A model generated the notes under the pieces. It saw nothing but the letters and a program-made list of their open reading frames with translations, made no database searches and had not been told where the DNA came from. From Kineococcus siccus (lineage in GTDB: Bacteria; Actinomycetota; Actinomycetes; Actinomycetales; Kineococcaceae): a DNA stretch of 64,000 nt. The stretch's first letter is position 1. Every line of letters begins with the position of its first letter. Both the position numbers and the translations under genes were made by a program. The stretch spans positions 16,674 through 80,673 of the forward strand of contig NZ_JAAALN010000002.1 of the NCBI RefSeq assembly GCF_009906795.1. Reading direction: 5' to 3'. Positions 1 through 8,525 of the stretch are shown piece by piece.

Positions 1-370
1 GGTAGCGGCGCGCGCCCCCCGCGCGGTACCCCGGGGGCAGGTAGACGTAGGTGGTGCTGGGCGGGACGCGCAGCGCGGGCGACCCGATCCGCACCGTCTG
101 CACGACCCCGCCGGCGGTGCCGACGCGGCCCGTGACGAGGAAGCCCAGCGCCTGCGGCGTCGGCACGTACGCCGAGAGCGCGTTGGCCACGGTCGCGGCG
201 GCGAGGACGGTCGCGAGCAGCGCAGGGGCGAGCAGCCGTCGCCACCACCGGCGCCGCACGACGAGGACGGCCAGCAGGCCCGCCGCGAGGGCGCACGCGC
301 CGGCCGCCAGCGGCCAGGAGTCGAACCACCCGCTGCCCGGCGCGAGCTCGCGGAGCACCTCGGGGCTCAC
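1..370 (-). CDS. Membrane-anchored alpha/beta-hydrolase (esterase family), C-terminus cut by window edge
   Basis: The reading frame opens at a GTG at 370-368 and stays open to base 1, so about 123 N-terminal residues are visible. Two hydrophobic segments (about residues 20-38 and 46-68) are followed by an extracytoplasmic stretch ending in VPPSTTYVYLPPGYR. That pattern precedes the nucleophile region of secreted esterase-D-like hydrolases. The catalytic residues lie outside the window, so the class is inferred from this motif and the layout. Its GTG overlaps the TGA of the upstream membrane gene by 4 bases, so it is the third gene of a coupled operon and may act on envelope lipids or their ester-linked groups. 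Confidence 0.7.
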   Translation of the reverse strand, partial: MSPEVLRELAPGSGWFDSWPLAAGACALAAGLLAVLVVRRRWWRRLLAPALLATVLAAATVANALSAYVPTPQALGFLVTGRVGTAGGVVQTVRIGSPALRVPPSTTYVYLPPGYRAGGARRY

Positions 371-1209
371 CTCCGCCCCGCCCGGGCGGTCCCGCGTTCG
401 CGGCCGGCCGGCGCCTCGGCGAGCACCGCGGCGGGGGCGCCGGCCAGGACGAGTGCGGCGCCGAGGACCGCGACGACCGCGACGACGGCCGCGGCCAGCC
501 AGCCCTTCCGGACGCCGTCGCCCAGGAGCAGGGCGCCGAGCACCGCGGGGACGACGACCTCCACGGCCCACAGCAGGGCCGTGGCCGCCCCGACCGACCC
601 GCGCTCCAGGGCCGCCGCGTACGCCCAGGTGCCCACGGCCCCGGCGACCAGGACGGTCCAGGTCAGCGGCCGCGTCACCAGCGCGGTGAGGCCGCCGTGC
701 AGGTCGACGGCGCGCGCGGCCAGCGCCGCGACGGAGTAGGCGAGCCCGGCCAGGACCGCGAGGGCCGCGGACGGGGCCCGGCGCAGCAGCGGCGCCGCCA
801 CCCCCAGCAGCACCGCCCCACCCGCGAGGGCGGCGACCGCGGCGCCACCGGCGCGCGGGGCCGCCTGCTCGCTGCCCGCGCCCCCCACGACGGCGAGCGC
901 CGCGACCATCGCGAGCACCGCCACGACGTCGCGGCGGCGCAGCACGGCCCGCAGGAGGACCCGGGCGAGCACGACGGTCAGCGCGAGCGACCCCGCGAGC
1001 AGCGCCTGCACCGCGAAGGCGGGCAGGCGCCGCAGCGCCAGCAGGGACAGCAGCCAGGAGACGCCGTCCGCCCCGAGGCCCGCGAGGTAGGCCGGGGAGC
1101 GCAGCAGGTCGCGGGGCGAGGCGCCGCCGCGCACGCCGACCGCCTGCAGGACCGACCCGGCGGCGTAGCCGACGGCGGCGAGCACGGCCGCGGCCAGCGC
1201 GGTGCTCAC
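367..1209 (-). CDS. DMT/EamA-like integral membrane protein
   Basis: The 280-residue protein has about nine hydrophobic segments from end to end and a short Arg-rich C-terminus. Length and topology fit the drug/metabolite transporter superfamily, whose members include exporters and the small ArnE/F-type lipid flippases. No substrate motif is visible. The GTG at 1209 overlaps the stop of the upstream aminoacyl-lipid synthase gene, and its own stop overlaps the start of the downstream esterase gene, so translation is probably coupled through all three. A role in moving an aminoacylated lipid across the membrane is my inference from context; a general metabolite exporter is the alternative. Confidence 0.7.
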   Translation of the reverse strand: MSTALAAAVLAAVGYAAGSVLQAVGVRGGASPRDLLRSPAYLAGLGADGVSWLLSLLALRRLPAFAVQALLAGSLALTVVLARVLLRAVLRRRDVVAVLAMVAALAVVGGAGSEQAAPRAGGAAVAALAGGAVLLGVAAPLLRRAPSAALAVLAGLAYSVAALAARAVDLHGGLTALVTRPLTWTVLVAGAVGTWAYAAALERGSVGAATALLWAVEVVVPAVLGALLLGDGVRKGWLAAAVVAVVAVLGAALVLAGAPAAVLAEAPAGRERGTARAGRR

Positions 1210-2930
1210 CGCGCCGTCGCGGCGGTGCGCGCCCCGAGGAAGCGGCCGACGACGGGCAGGTCCGCGAGCCCCTCGGCCCCGGCGATGGTCAGGCCCTGGG
1301 CCGCCGAGAACTCCACCGAGTCCAGGACCACGTAGCGCGGCACCCACTGCGGGTCGTACTTGGCGTTGAACCGCCACAGCGACTCGATCTGGGCGCTGTG
1401 CGAGAGGGCGTGCAGCGCACGGCGTCCCAGGTCGGCGCCGCGGCCCTCGCGCTCGCCCGCGACGACCTCGCGCAGCACGGCGAAGTTCAGCCCGAGGCCC
1501 CGCATGCCCCGCTCGGCGAGGTGCTGCGCGGTGGCGACGATGAGCAGGTCGGTGAGGCCGTTGGGCACGTCCTCGGCCGTGGAGCGGCGCATGACGTCGA
1601 GGGAGTAGCCGTCCACGGCGGCCGCCGGGACCCACTGCACGAACCCCGCGGCCCGCCCGTCGGCGAAGCGCGCGACGCTCACCAGGACGCCCGTGTCGGC
1701 CGGGTCGAACATCCGCGAGAGCGTCATGGAGTACCCGCGCTCGGCCTCGCCGCGGCGGCTGTCCCCGCTGAGCCCCTCCAGGTCGGCCCGCTCGGCGTCG
1801 GTGAGGGACGGGCCGTCGTGGAACGTCACCGTGACGCCGGCCTTCTGCACGCGGTTGACGGCGCCGCGCAGGCTCTTCATCGCCTTGCCCTGCAGCGAGA
1901 ACGACTGGCAGTCCAGGACGGCCTCGTCACCCAGGTACACGGGCCGCAGGCCCGTCGCCTCGTACAGCGGCAGCCACTCGGTGCCCGCGCCGACGACGGC
2001 CACCGACCAGCCGTGCCGCTCGACGTGCCCGAGGAACTCGGTGAGCAGCGCGCCGCGCCGGTCGGGCGGGCCGATGGGGTCGGGGGAGACGAGGCACACG
2101 CCGTTGCGCACGCTGTGCGCGACGACGCCGTCCTCGGCGAAGAAGAAGTCCTTGTCGTCGCGCAGGGCGAAGTAGTCCAGCGTGCCGCCGCCCCAGCGGG
2201 CGACGACCTCGCGGGCGCGCTCGCGCTCGGTCCTGCGCTCCGCGGCGGAGAGGCGGACCGCGGCGCGCGGGCCGAGCAGGACGGCCAGCAGCAGGACCAG
2301 CAGGCTGAGGCCCAGGATCAGCAGGGTCGGGCTGAGCAGCGGGTCCACGAGCGACCCGCCCCGGCCGTGCAGGTGCGGCAGCGGCGACCGGCGGTCGCCC
2401 ACGAGGCGCTCGACGACGGCGCGGACGGTCTCGCCGGGGTGGCGCTCCGCCCCCACGCCGACGACGAGCGCGGCCGAGACCAGGAGGGTCGTCAGGAACC
2501 CGGCGACGAGGACCCGGCCGGCGCGGCGCGCCCGGGCCGCCGAGGGCAGCACGGGGAAGGCGCGCACGCGGGTCGCGAGCCACGTGGCGACGCCGAGGTC
2601 GAGCAGCGCCTCCTCGCCGTCGACGCCCTTGAGCAGGTGCAGCACGGCGGAGGTGAGCAGGAGCGCCACGGTGACCGCCCACGCGAGGCGGAGCCCGCGG
2701 CGCAGTCCCGCGGCGAGCGGCAGCAGGGCCACCGAGACCGGGACCAGGACCGTGCGGGCGCCCAGGGGCACCCCGAGCGGCAGGACCTCGAGCAGGGGGC
2801 CGAAGCGGTCCCGCAGGGGCGGGGTGAGGGCGGAGACCAGTCCGAGGACCGCGACGACCCCGACGAGGACGGCGGCGGCCCGGCGGGTCCGCTCGCGCCG
2901 GGCGCGGCCGGCGAGCAGGGGAGGGAGCAC
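1206..2930 (-). CDS. DUF2156 / phosphatidylglycerol lysyltransferase-like (MprF/LysX-type) membrane protein
   Basis: The protein has 574 residues. Roughly residues 15-220 hold five or six membrane segments, and residues 230-560 form a cytoplasmic GNAT-like domain of the DUF2156 family. Visible family signatures are the acidic stretch around SRRGEAERGYSMTLSRMF and the later block YSLDVMRRSTAEDVPNG. Relatives transfer an aminoacyl group from charged tRNA to phosphatidylglycerol or diacylglycerol at the inner leaflet, which lowers surface charge. The membrane part is much smaller than the 14-segment flippase region of full MprF. It is first in an operon with a DMT protein and an esterase. The amino acid used cannot be read from sequence. 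Confidence 0.82.
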   Translation of the reverse strand: MLPPLLAGRARRERTRRAAAVLVGVVAVLGLVSALTPPLRDRFGPLLEVLPLGVPLGARTVLVPVSVALLPLAAGLRRGLRLAWAVTVALLLTSAVLHLLKGVDGEEALLDLGVATWLATRVRAFPVLPSAARARRAGRVLVAGFLTTLLVSAALVVGVGAERHPGETVRAVVERLVGDRRSPLPHLHGRGGSLVDPLLSPTLLILGLSLLVLLLAVLLGPRAAVRLSAAERRTERERAREVVARWGGGTLDYFALRDDKDFFFAEDGVVAHSVRNGVCLVSPDPIGPPDRRGALLTEFLGHVERHGWSVAVVGAGTEWLPLYEATGLRPVYLGDEAVLDCQSFSLQGKAMKSLRGAVNRVQKAGVTVTFHDGPSLTDAERADLEGLSGDSRRGEAERGYSMTLSRMFDPADTGVLVSVARFADGRAAGFVQWVPAAAVDGYSLDVMRRSTAEDVPNGLTDLLIVATAQHLAERGMRGLGLNFAVLREVVAGEREGRGADLGRRALHALSHSAQIESLWRFNAKYDPQWVPRYVVLDSVEFSAAQGLTIAGAEGLADLPVVGRFLGARTAATAR

Positions 2931-3028
2931 GCACAGCAGAGTGCGCCCGTTTCCTCAGCCGGGACCGGGATCCGGCGGCATCCACCGGCAACTCCCAGGT
3001 GACGGTCAGGCAGCGGGCCCGTCGCGGA

Positions 3029-3943
3029 TCAGGCGGGGACGGGCACGGGCCGGCGGCGGCCGCGCAGCGCGTCGGTCGACAGCAGCAGCAGCGCGACCCA
3101 GACCAGGGCGAACCCCGCCCACTGCGACGCGGCCATCCGCTCGCCGAGCACGAGCGCGCAGCCGAACTGCAGCACCGGGGTCAGGTACTGCAGCAGCCCG
3201 ATGGTGCTGAGCGGCACGCGGCTGGCGGCGACCGCGAAGAGGACGAGCGGGACGACCGTCGTGACGCCCGTCAGCGCGAGCAGCAGCGTGTGCCCGGGCC
3301 CCTCGGTCGTGAAGGTGCTGCCGCCGGTCGCCGTGAGGACGGCCACGGCGGCGGCGGCGGGGACGCCGAGCAGCAGGGTCTCCACCGACAGGCTCGTGAT
3401 GGCGTCCACGCCCTTGCCGTCGGCCCCGGCGACCTGGCCCAGCCGGTTCTTCATCAGCCCGTAGGTGGCGAACGAGGCCGCGAGGAGCAGTGCGATCCAC
3501 GGCGGCCGGCCCAGGTCCACCGTGATGACGGTCACGGCCACCGTGCCCACCGCGACCGCGACCCACTGCAGGCGCCGCAACCGCTCGCGCAGCACGACGA
3601 CCCCGAGCAGGACGGTCACGAGCGGGTTGACGAAGTAGCCCAGCGAGGCCTCGAGGACGTGCCCCGAGGCGACGCCGTGCACGTAGACGCCCCAGTTCAC
3701 GGCGATGACGACGGCGGCGACGGCCAGCAGCCCGCGCTGGCGGGGGCTGCGCAGCACGGCCGCCACGGCGCCCCAGCGGCGCAGCGCGGTGAGCAGCACC
3801 AGGCACACCAGCAGCGCCCACAGGATGCGGTGGGCCAGCACCTCGACGGCCGGGGCCGGCGCGAGCGCGTGGAAGTAGAAGGGGAAGACGCCCCAGATGC
3901 CGTAGGCGATCGCACCGGCCACGAGTCCCCGGCGCTGTTCCAC
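3029..3943 (-). CDS. rarD: RarD-type EamA transporter
   Basis: This is a ten-segment membrane protein of about 304 residues. The opening GAIAYGIWGVFPFYFHAL and the internal stretches NWGVYVHGVASGHVLEASLG and YFVNPLVTVLLG are characteristic of the RarD subfamily of EamA transporters, where the two halves are EamA repeats. The family is named for chloramphenicol sensitivity in pseudomonads, but its physiological substrate is not settled. I chose the GTG at 3943 because the extra 16 residues from an ATG at 3991 are Arg/Gly-rich and not family-like; this start is not certain. The gene stands alone, divergent from the ferredoxin-NADP reductase operon. Confidence 0.85.
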   Translation of the reverse strand: MEQRRGLVAGAIAYGIWGVFPFYFHALAPAPAVEVLAHRILWALLVCLVLLTALRRWGAVAAVLRSPRQRGLLAVAAVVIAVNWGVYVHGVASGHVLEASLGYFVNPLVTVLLGVVVLRERLRRLQWVAVAVGTVAVTVITVDLGRPPWIALLLAASFATYGLMKNRLGQVAGADGKGVDAITSLSVETLLLGVPAAAAVAVLTATGGSTFTTEGPGHTLLLALTGVTTVVPLVLFAVAASRVPLSTIGLLQYLTPVLQFGCALVLGERMAASQWAGFALVWVALLLLSTDALRGRRRPVPVPA

Positions 3944-4018
3944 CCCCGCATCGTCGCAGCCGCGGCGCGCGCCACGAGAGCTGCCTCTCACCCGACGGGC
4001 CGCGCGCCCGGGCGGCGT

Positions 4019-4024
4019 TAGGCT
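4019..4024 (+). promoter_or_regulatory. Possible -10 element for the fpr-etfBA operon
   Basis: TAGGCT, a common actinobacterial -10 form, lies in the rarD-fpr divergent gap, about 70 bases before the fpr GTG. No convincing -35 hexamer is visible, so support is the -10 match and position only. Confidence 0.3.
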
Positions 4025-4096
4025 TGGCTCACCCCGATCTCCGCGACCGCTCCGGCGCGCAGGTCACGACGCGAGACGAGAGGTTCCCGACACCCC

Positions 4097-5524
4097 GTGA
4101 GCACGCAGCCCTCCGCGAGCCCGCAGCGGCCCCTCCGCGTCGCCGTCGTCGGGGCCGGCCCGGCCGGGATCTACGCGGCGGACATCCTGTCCAAGGCCGA
4201 CGTCGACGTGTCGATCGACCTGTTCGAGCGGCTCCCCGCCCCCTTCGGCCTCGTGCGCTACGGCGTCGCCCCGGACCACCCCCGCATCAAGCAGATCGTC
4301 GTGGCCCTGCAGAAGGTGCTCTCGCGCGGGGACATCCGGCTGCTCAGCAACGTCGACTACGGCACCGACCTCACGCTCGAGGACGTCCGCCGCTTCTACG
4401 ACGCGGTGATCTTCTCCACGGGCGCGATCCGCGACGCCCCGCTGCCGCTGCCGGGCGTGGACCTGGAGGGCTGCTTCGGCGCCGCCGACTTCGTCTCCTG
4501 GTACGACGGGCACCCCGACCACCCCCGCGAGTGGCCCCTGGACGCGACGAGCATCGCGGTCCTCGGCGCGGGCAACGTCGCGCTCGACGTGGCCCGCATG
4601 CTCGTCAAGCACGCCGACGACCTGCTGCCCACCGAGATCCCGCAGAACGTCTACGACGGCCTGCGCGCCTCGAAGGCGACCGACGTGCACGTCTTCGCCC
4701 GCCGGGGCCCCGCGCAGGTGAAGTTCTCGCCGCTGGAGCTGCGCGAGCTCGGGCACGTGCGCGACGTCGACGTGATCGTGCACCCCGAGGACTTCGAGTT
4801 CGACGAGGGCTCGATGGCCGCGATCCAGGGGTCGAACCAGACGAAGCAGGTCGTGAAGACCCTCACGGACTGGACGCTGAAGGAGGGCGACGGCACCGCC
4901 TCGCGCCGCCTGCACCTGCACTTCCTGCACGCGCCCAAGGAGGTCGTGGGCGCGGACGGCCGGGTGACCGGCCTGCGCACCGAGCGGACCCGCCTCACGG
5001 GCGACGGCACCGTGGAGGGCACGGGCGAGGTGCACGACTGGGACGTCCAGGCCGTCTACCGCGCCGTGGGCTACTTCGGCTCCCCGCTGCCCGGGCTGCC
5101 CTTCGACGACCTCGCGGGCGTCATCCCCAACCAGGAGGGCCGCGTCCTGACGCCCGAGGGCGAGCACCTGGCCGGGGTCTACGCGACGGGCTGGATCAAG
5201 CGCGGGCCCGTCGGGCTCATCGGGCACACCAAGTCCGACGCCACCGAGACGATCCGCCACCTGGTCGAGGACGTGACCGCCGAGGGCGCGCAGCGGAGCG
5301 CCACCGACCCCGACCCCGACGCGGTGGTGGACTTCCTGCGCGGCCGCGACGTCGACGTGCTGACCTGGACCGAGTGGGAGGTGCTCGACGCCTACGAGCG
5401 CCTGCTGGGCGCGCCGCACGGCCGCGAGCGCATCAAGGTCGTCTCCCGCGAGGACATGGTCCGCTACTCCCGCGAGGCCATCGCGGCCGCGCACGACGCG
5501 AGCGTCGGCGGGGGCGGGGCCTGA
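4097..5524 (+). CDS. Ferredoxin/adrenodoxin-type NADP+ reductase (FprA family)
   Basis: This 475-residue cytosolic flavoprotein passes electrons between NADPH and ferredoxin. Residues 14-30 carry the FAD dinucleotide fold motif VAVVGAGPAGIYAAD. The next part, FERLPAPFGLVRYGVAPDHP, is diagnostic of the adrenodoxin reductase/FprA family. A second Rossmann motif, VLGAGNVALDVARML, near residue 155 binds NADP. The late block GWIKRGPVGLIGHTK closes the FAD site. Length is usual for the family. etfB starts on the base after its stop, so the reductase and the electron-transfer flavoprotein are likely co-transcribed and may share an electron-transfer route. Confidence 0.93.
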   Translation: MSTQPSASPQRPLRVAVVGAGPAGIYAADILSKADVDVSIDLFERLPAPFGLVRYGVAPDHPRIKQIVVALQKVLSRGDIRLLSNVDYGTDLTLEDVRRFYDAVIFSTGAIRDAPLPLPGVDLEGCFGAADFVSWYDGHPDHPREWPLDATSIAVLGAGNVALDVARMLVKHADDLLPTEIPQNVYDGLRASKATDVHVFARRGPAQVKFSPLELRELGHVRDVDVIVHPEDFEFDEGSMAAIQGSNQTKQVVKTLTDWTLKEGDGTASRRLHLHFLHAPKEVVGADGRVTGLRTERTRLTGDGTVEGTGEVHDWDVQAVYRAVGYFGSPLPGLPFDDLAGVIPNQEGRVLTPEGEHLAGVYATGWIKRGPVGLIGHTKSDATETIRHLVEDVTAEGAQRSATDPDPDAVVDFLRGRDVDVLTWTEWEVLDAYERLLGAPHGRERIKVVSREDMVRYSREAIAAAHDASVGGGGA

Positions 5525-6340
5525 GTGCGCGTCGTCGTCTGCGTCAAGCACGTCCCGGACATCCAGTCCGAGCGCACCTTCCGCGAGGACGGGCTGCTGC
5601 GCCGAGGCGGTGACGACGACACCCTCAACGAGCTGGACGAGGACGCCCTCGAGGCCGGGCTCCGGCTCGTCGAGGCGCACCCGCCCGCGCACGGGGAGGA
5701 CCCGCACGACGTCGTCGTGCTCACCGTGGGGCCCGCGTCCGCGGTCGAGGCGCTGCGCCGCGGCCTGGCCATGGGCGCGACCACGGCCGTGCACGTGCGG
5801 GACGACGCGGTGGCCGGCTCGGACGCGATCGCGACCGCCCGCGTGCTCGGCGCGGCCGTCGCGACGCTGCACGAGGAGGCGCCCGTGGACGTCGTCGTGG
5901 CCGGCATGGCGGCGCTCGACGGCCTGACCTCCCTGGTGCCGGCGGCCCTGGCCGCCGTGCTGGGCTGGCCGCAGCTCACGCTCGCCGACCGCGTCGACGT
6001 GGATCCGGCCGCGCGCACCGTCGTGGTGCGCCGCGAGACGTCCGCGGCCACGGAGACGCTGCGGGCCGCGCTGCCCGTCGTCCTGTCGGTCACCGACCAG
6101 GCGTTCCGGGCCCGCTTCCCCGCGTTCACTGGCATCCTGGCGGCGCGCAAGGCCCCCGTGCGCGTCCTGGACCTGGCGGCGCTGGGCGTCGACCCCGCGA
6201 CCGTGGGCCTCGACGGGTCCACGACGCGCGTGCTGCACACCGCCCCCCGCCCCGAGCGCCCCGACCGGGTCGTCGTCACCGACGACGGCTCGGCGGCCGT
6301 GGCGCTCGCGGACTACCTGGCGCAGAAGGGCTTCGCGTGA
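5525..6340 (+). CDS. etfB: Electron transfer flavoprotein beta subunit
   Basis: The protein has 271 residues and opens with [14 protein letters not shown], the standard EtfB start, followed by [15 protein letters not shown]. The adenine-nucleotide-binding region contains [13 protein letters not shown], and the middle carries the subunit signature around [10 protein letters not shown]. EtfB binds AMP and, with EtfA, accepts electrons from flavin dehydrogenases such as acyl-CoA dehydrogenases. It abuts fpr directly upstream and overlaps etfA by 4 bases, so the subunits are made together. It contains an Asp/Glu-rich stretch near residues 25-45 within the normal family length. Confidence 0.93.
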   Translation: MRVVVCVKHVPDIQSERTFREDGLLRRGGDDDTLNELDEDALEAGLRLVEAHPPAHGEDPHDVVVLTVGPASAVEALRRGLAMGATTAVHVRDDAVAGSDAIATARVLGAAVATLHEEAPVDVVVAGMAALDGLTSLVPAALAAVLGWPQLTLADRVDVDPAARTVVVRRETSAATETLRAALPVVLSVTDQAFRARFPAFTGILAARKAPVRVLDLAALGVDPATVGLDGSTTRVLHTAPRPERPDRVVVTDDGSAAVALADYLAQKGFA

Positions 6341-7332
6341 CGGACACGGTCCTCGTCCTGGTCGACCACGAGGGCGCCCGCGTGCACCCGACGGCGACGG
6401 AGCTGCTCACGCTGGCCCGCTCGCTGGGCGACGACGTGCGCGCCGTCTGGCTCGACGACGGCGCCGCCCCCGACGCCGCGGCGCGCGAGCTGCTGGGCCG
6501 CTTCGGCGCCGTCAGCGTCCTGCCCGTGCGCGTGACGGGCGCGGACCCGCACCTGACCGCGACCGTCGTCGACGGCCTCCTGGCCGCGCTCGAGGCCGCC
6601 CCCGCGCGGCTGCTGCTGCTGGGCTCCACCTTCGAGGACCGCGAGGTCGCGGCCCGGCTGGCCGTGCTGGCGCACGGCGGCGTGGTGACGGGCGCGACGA
6701 GCGTCGTCGCGGACGCCGACGGCCGCGTCGTGGCGGGCAAGGAGGTGCTGGCCGGGTCCTGGTCCAGCCGGTGCGCCGTGACGGGCGACGTCGCGGTCGT
6801 CACCGTCAAGCCCCACTCCACGCAGGCCCTGCCCGTCGAGGCCCCCGTGGCCGCCGCGGCCGCGGACCCGCTCGTCGTCGAGGCGGGCCCCGCGGCCCGC
6901 GCGGTCGAGGTCACCGGGCGCGAGCCGCGGCCGGCGTCGGACCGCCCGTCCCTGGCCGACGCCGAGGTCGTCGTCGTCGGCGGTCGCGGGACGAACGGGG
7001 ACTTCGCGCCGCTGGAGGAGCTCGCCGACGTCCTCGGCGGTGCCGTGGGCGCCACCCGCGTCGCGACCGACGAGGGCTGGATCGGCCACGAGGCGCAGGT
7101 CGGGCAGACGGGCGTGACCATCAGCCCGCGCCTCTACATCGGCGCCGGCGTGTCGGGGGCGGTCCACCACCGCGGGGGCATGGACGCCGCCGTCACCGTC
7201 GTCGCCGTCAACGAGGACCCGGACGCCCCGATCTTCGAGTTCGCCGACTACGGGATCGTCGGCGACCTCACCGAGGTCGTCCCGGCGCTGACGCAGGAGC
7301 TGCGGCGGCGCCGAGGCGCCGCCACCTCCTAG
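6337..7332 (+). CDS. etfA: Electron transfer flavoprotein alpha subunit
   Basis: The 331-residue partner of EtfB has an N-terminal nucleotide-fold domain (about 1-190) and a C-terminal FAD domain. The FAD domain shows [40 protein letters not shown] and a stretch ending [20 protein letters not shown], which are the FAD-binding signatures of EtfA. The GTG start overlaps the etfB stop. Its TAG stop shares the four bases CTAG with the stop of convergent pdxY, so the two genes have no intergenic DNA and no separate terminator is visible. Confidence 0.94.
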   Translation: MTDTVLVLVDHEGARVHPTATELLTLARSLGDDVRAVWLDDGAAPDAAARELLGRFGAVSVLPVRVTGADPHLTATVVDGLLAALEAAPARLLLLGSTFEDREVAARLAVLAHGGVVTGATSVVADADGRVVAGKEVLAGSWSSRCAVTGDVAVVTVKPHSTQALPVEAPVAAAAADPLVVEAGPAARAVEVTGREPRPASDRPSLADAEVVVVGGRGTNGDFAPLEELADVLGGAVGATRVATDEGWIGHEAQVGQTGVTISPRLYIGAGVSGAVHHRGGMDAAVTVVAVNEDPDAPIFEFADYGIVGDLTEVVPALTQELRRRRGAATS

Positions 7333-8180
7333 CGGACGCGCTCCGCCCGGAACTGCAGGCGGGGGTGCGCGAAGACGTCCTGCGCCTCGACGATGCGCAT
7401 CTCGCGCTCCCCCGAGGCGAGCGTCGCCGCGAGGAGGTCGAAGACGCTGGAGACGGTGTGCTCGAGCGCGGTCGCGGCGTCGCCCGTGCGGCGCAGGTGC
7501 GCGGCGAACAGCGCCGCGGTGACGTCGCCGGAGCCGTTGGCCTTGAAGGGCAGCAGCGGGGTGGCCAGGAGCCACGCGCCGGTCGCGTCGACGACGGCCG
7601 TCTCGATCGTGCCCTCCTCGCGGTCGGGGCGCTCGACGCTGGTCACGAGCACGGTCGAGGGGCCCGCGGCGCGGGCCAGGTCGGCCGCGGCGAGCGTGGA
7701 CTCGAGCGTCGTCGGCTCCGTGCCCGTGAGGTAGCCGAGCTCGAACTGGTTGGGGCAGATGACGTCCGCGACGGGCACCACGCGGTCGCGCAGCAGCGCG
7801 GGGATCTCCGGCGCCACGAAGCACCCGGACCGGGCGTTGCCCATGACGGGGTCGCACACGTACACGGCCGCGGGGTTGGCGGCCTTGACGCGGCGGACCG
7901 CGTCGACGATCACGTCACCGATGCCGGTGCCCCCCTGGTACCCGGACAGCACGACGTCGATCGTCGGGAACACCCCCCGCTCCTCCACGCCGGTGATGAC
8001 GGCGGCGACGTCCTCCGCGGACATGACGGGCCCGCGCCACGCGCCGTAGCCCGTGTGGTTGGAGAAGTTCACGGTGTGGACGGGGACCACTTCGACGCCC
8101 ATGCGCTGCAGGGGGAACGTCGCCGCCGAGTTGCCGACGTGGCCGTGCGCGACGGCCGACTGGATCGAGAGGACCTTCAC
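7329..8180 (-). CDS. pdxY: Pyridoxal/pyridoxamine kinase
   Basis: The 283-residue ribokinase-fold enzyme phosphorylates B6 vitamers with ATP. Signatures are MKVLSIQSAVAHGHVGNSAA at the start, the substrate-site stretch VNFSNHTGYGAWRG, YVCDPVMGNARSG, and the catalytic FKANGSGDVTAALFAAHL in which the GSGD aspartate is the expected base. Length is typical of PdxY. It is followed upstream on the same strand, with a 4-base gap, by a small monooxygenase-fold gene that would be transcribed first. Its stop overlaps etfA on the opposite strand. PdxK-type specificity cannot be excluded. Confidence 0.9.
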   Translation of the reverse strand: MKVLSIQSAVAHGHVGNSAATFPLQRMGVEVVPVHTVNFSNHTGYGAWRGPVMSAEDVAAVITGVEERGVFPTIDVVLSGYQGGTGIGDVIVDAVRRVKAANPAAVYVCDPVMGNARSGCFVAPEIPALLRDRVVPVADVICPNQFELGYLTGTEPTTLESTLAAADLARAAGPSTVLVTSVERPDREEGTIETAVVDATGAWLLATPLLPFKANGSGDVTAALFAAHLRRTGDAATALEHTVSSVFDLLAATLASGEREMRIVEAQDVFAHPRLQFRAERVR

Positions 8181-8184
8181 CGGC

Positions 8185-8481
8185 TCAGAACCCCTCGAGC
8201 GGGGTGAGCTTCGTCAGGACCGGCGGCGAGGCCAGCACGCTCCCGAGCTGCGACGCCCCGTCGGGGGTCGAGCGCCACACGCGGTAGGCCGAGTCGTGCT
8301 CCAGCGACTCCCACGTCTCGACCAGCACGACGTGCGTGGGGTCGGTCGCGTCGACCAGCACGTCGACCCCGAGGAACCCGTCGAAGGCCCGCGTCGCGAC
8401 GAGGGTCTCCGCGATCACCCGCGGGGCGTCGGCGACGGCCTCGGGCTTGAGGGTCAGCTCGAGCAGGGACGTGATGGCCAT
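8185..8481 (-). CDS. Antibiotic-biosynthesis-monooxygenase (ABM) fold protein
   Basis: This 98-residue protein has the ferredoxin-like alpha/beta layout of ABM proteins: a first strand MAITSLLELTLKP, a helix, then VVLVETWESLEHDSAYRVW, the usual ABM core in which the WES motif and following residues line the pocket. Members include quinol monooxygenases and heme-degrading enzymes as well as proteins of unknown role. No heme ligand can be assigned. A strong Shine-Dalgarno (GAGGAG) precedes its ATG. It probably forms a two-gene operon with pdxY, but no functional link is obvious. Confidence 0.75.
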   Translation of the reverse strand: MAITSLLELTLKPEAVADAPRVIAETLVATRAFDGFLGVDVLVDATDPTHVVLVETWESLEHDSAYRVWRSTPDGASQLGSVLASPPVLTKLTPLEGF

Positions 8482-8525
8482 GGGTGCTCCTCGTCGACGG
8501 GGGTGTGAGGGCGAGACTAGGGCCC

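Noticed and set aside
51..2991. Long open frames on the + strand and alternative minus frames opposite the DUF2156 operon
   Set aside because: They are Arg/Gly/Pro-rich with no recognisable domain, as expected for shadow frames in high-GC DNA; the chosen frames encode recognisable membrane and enzyme domains.
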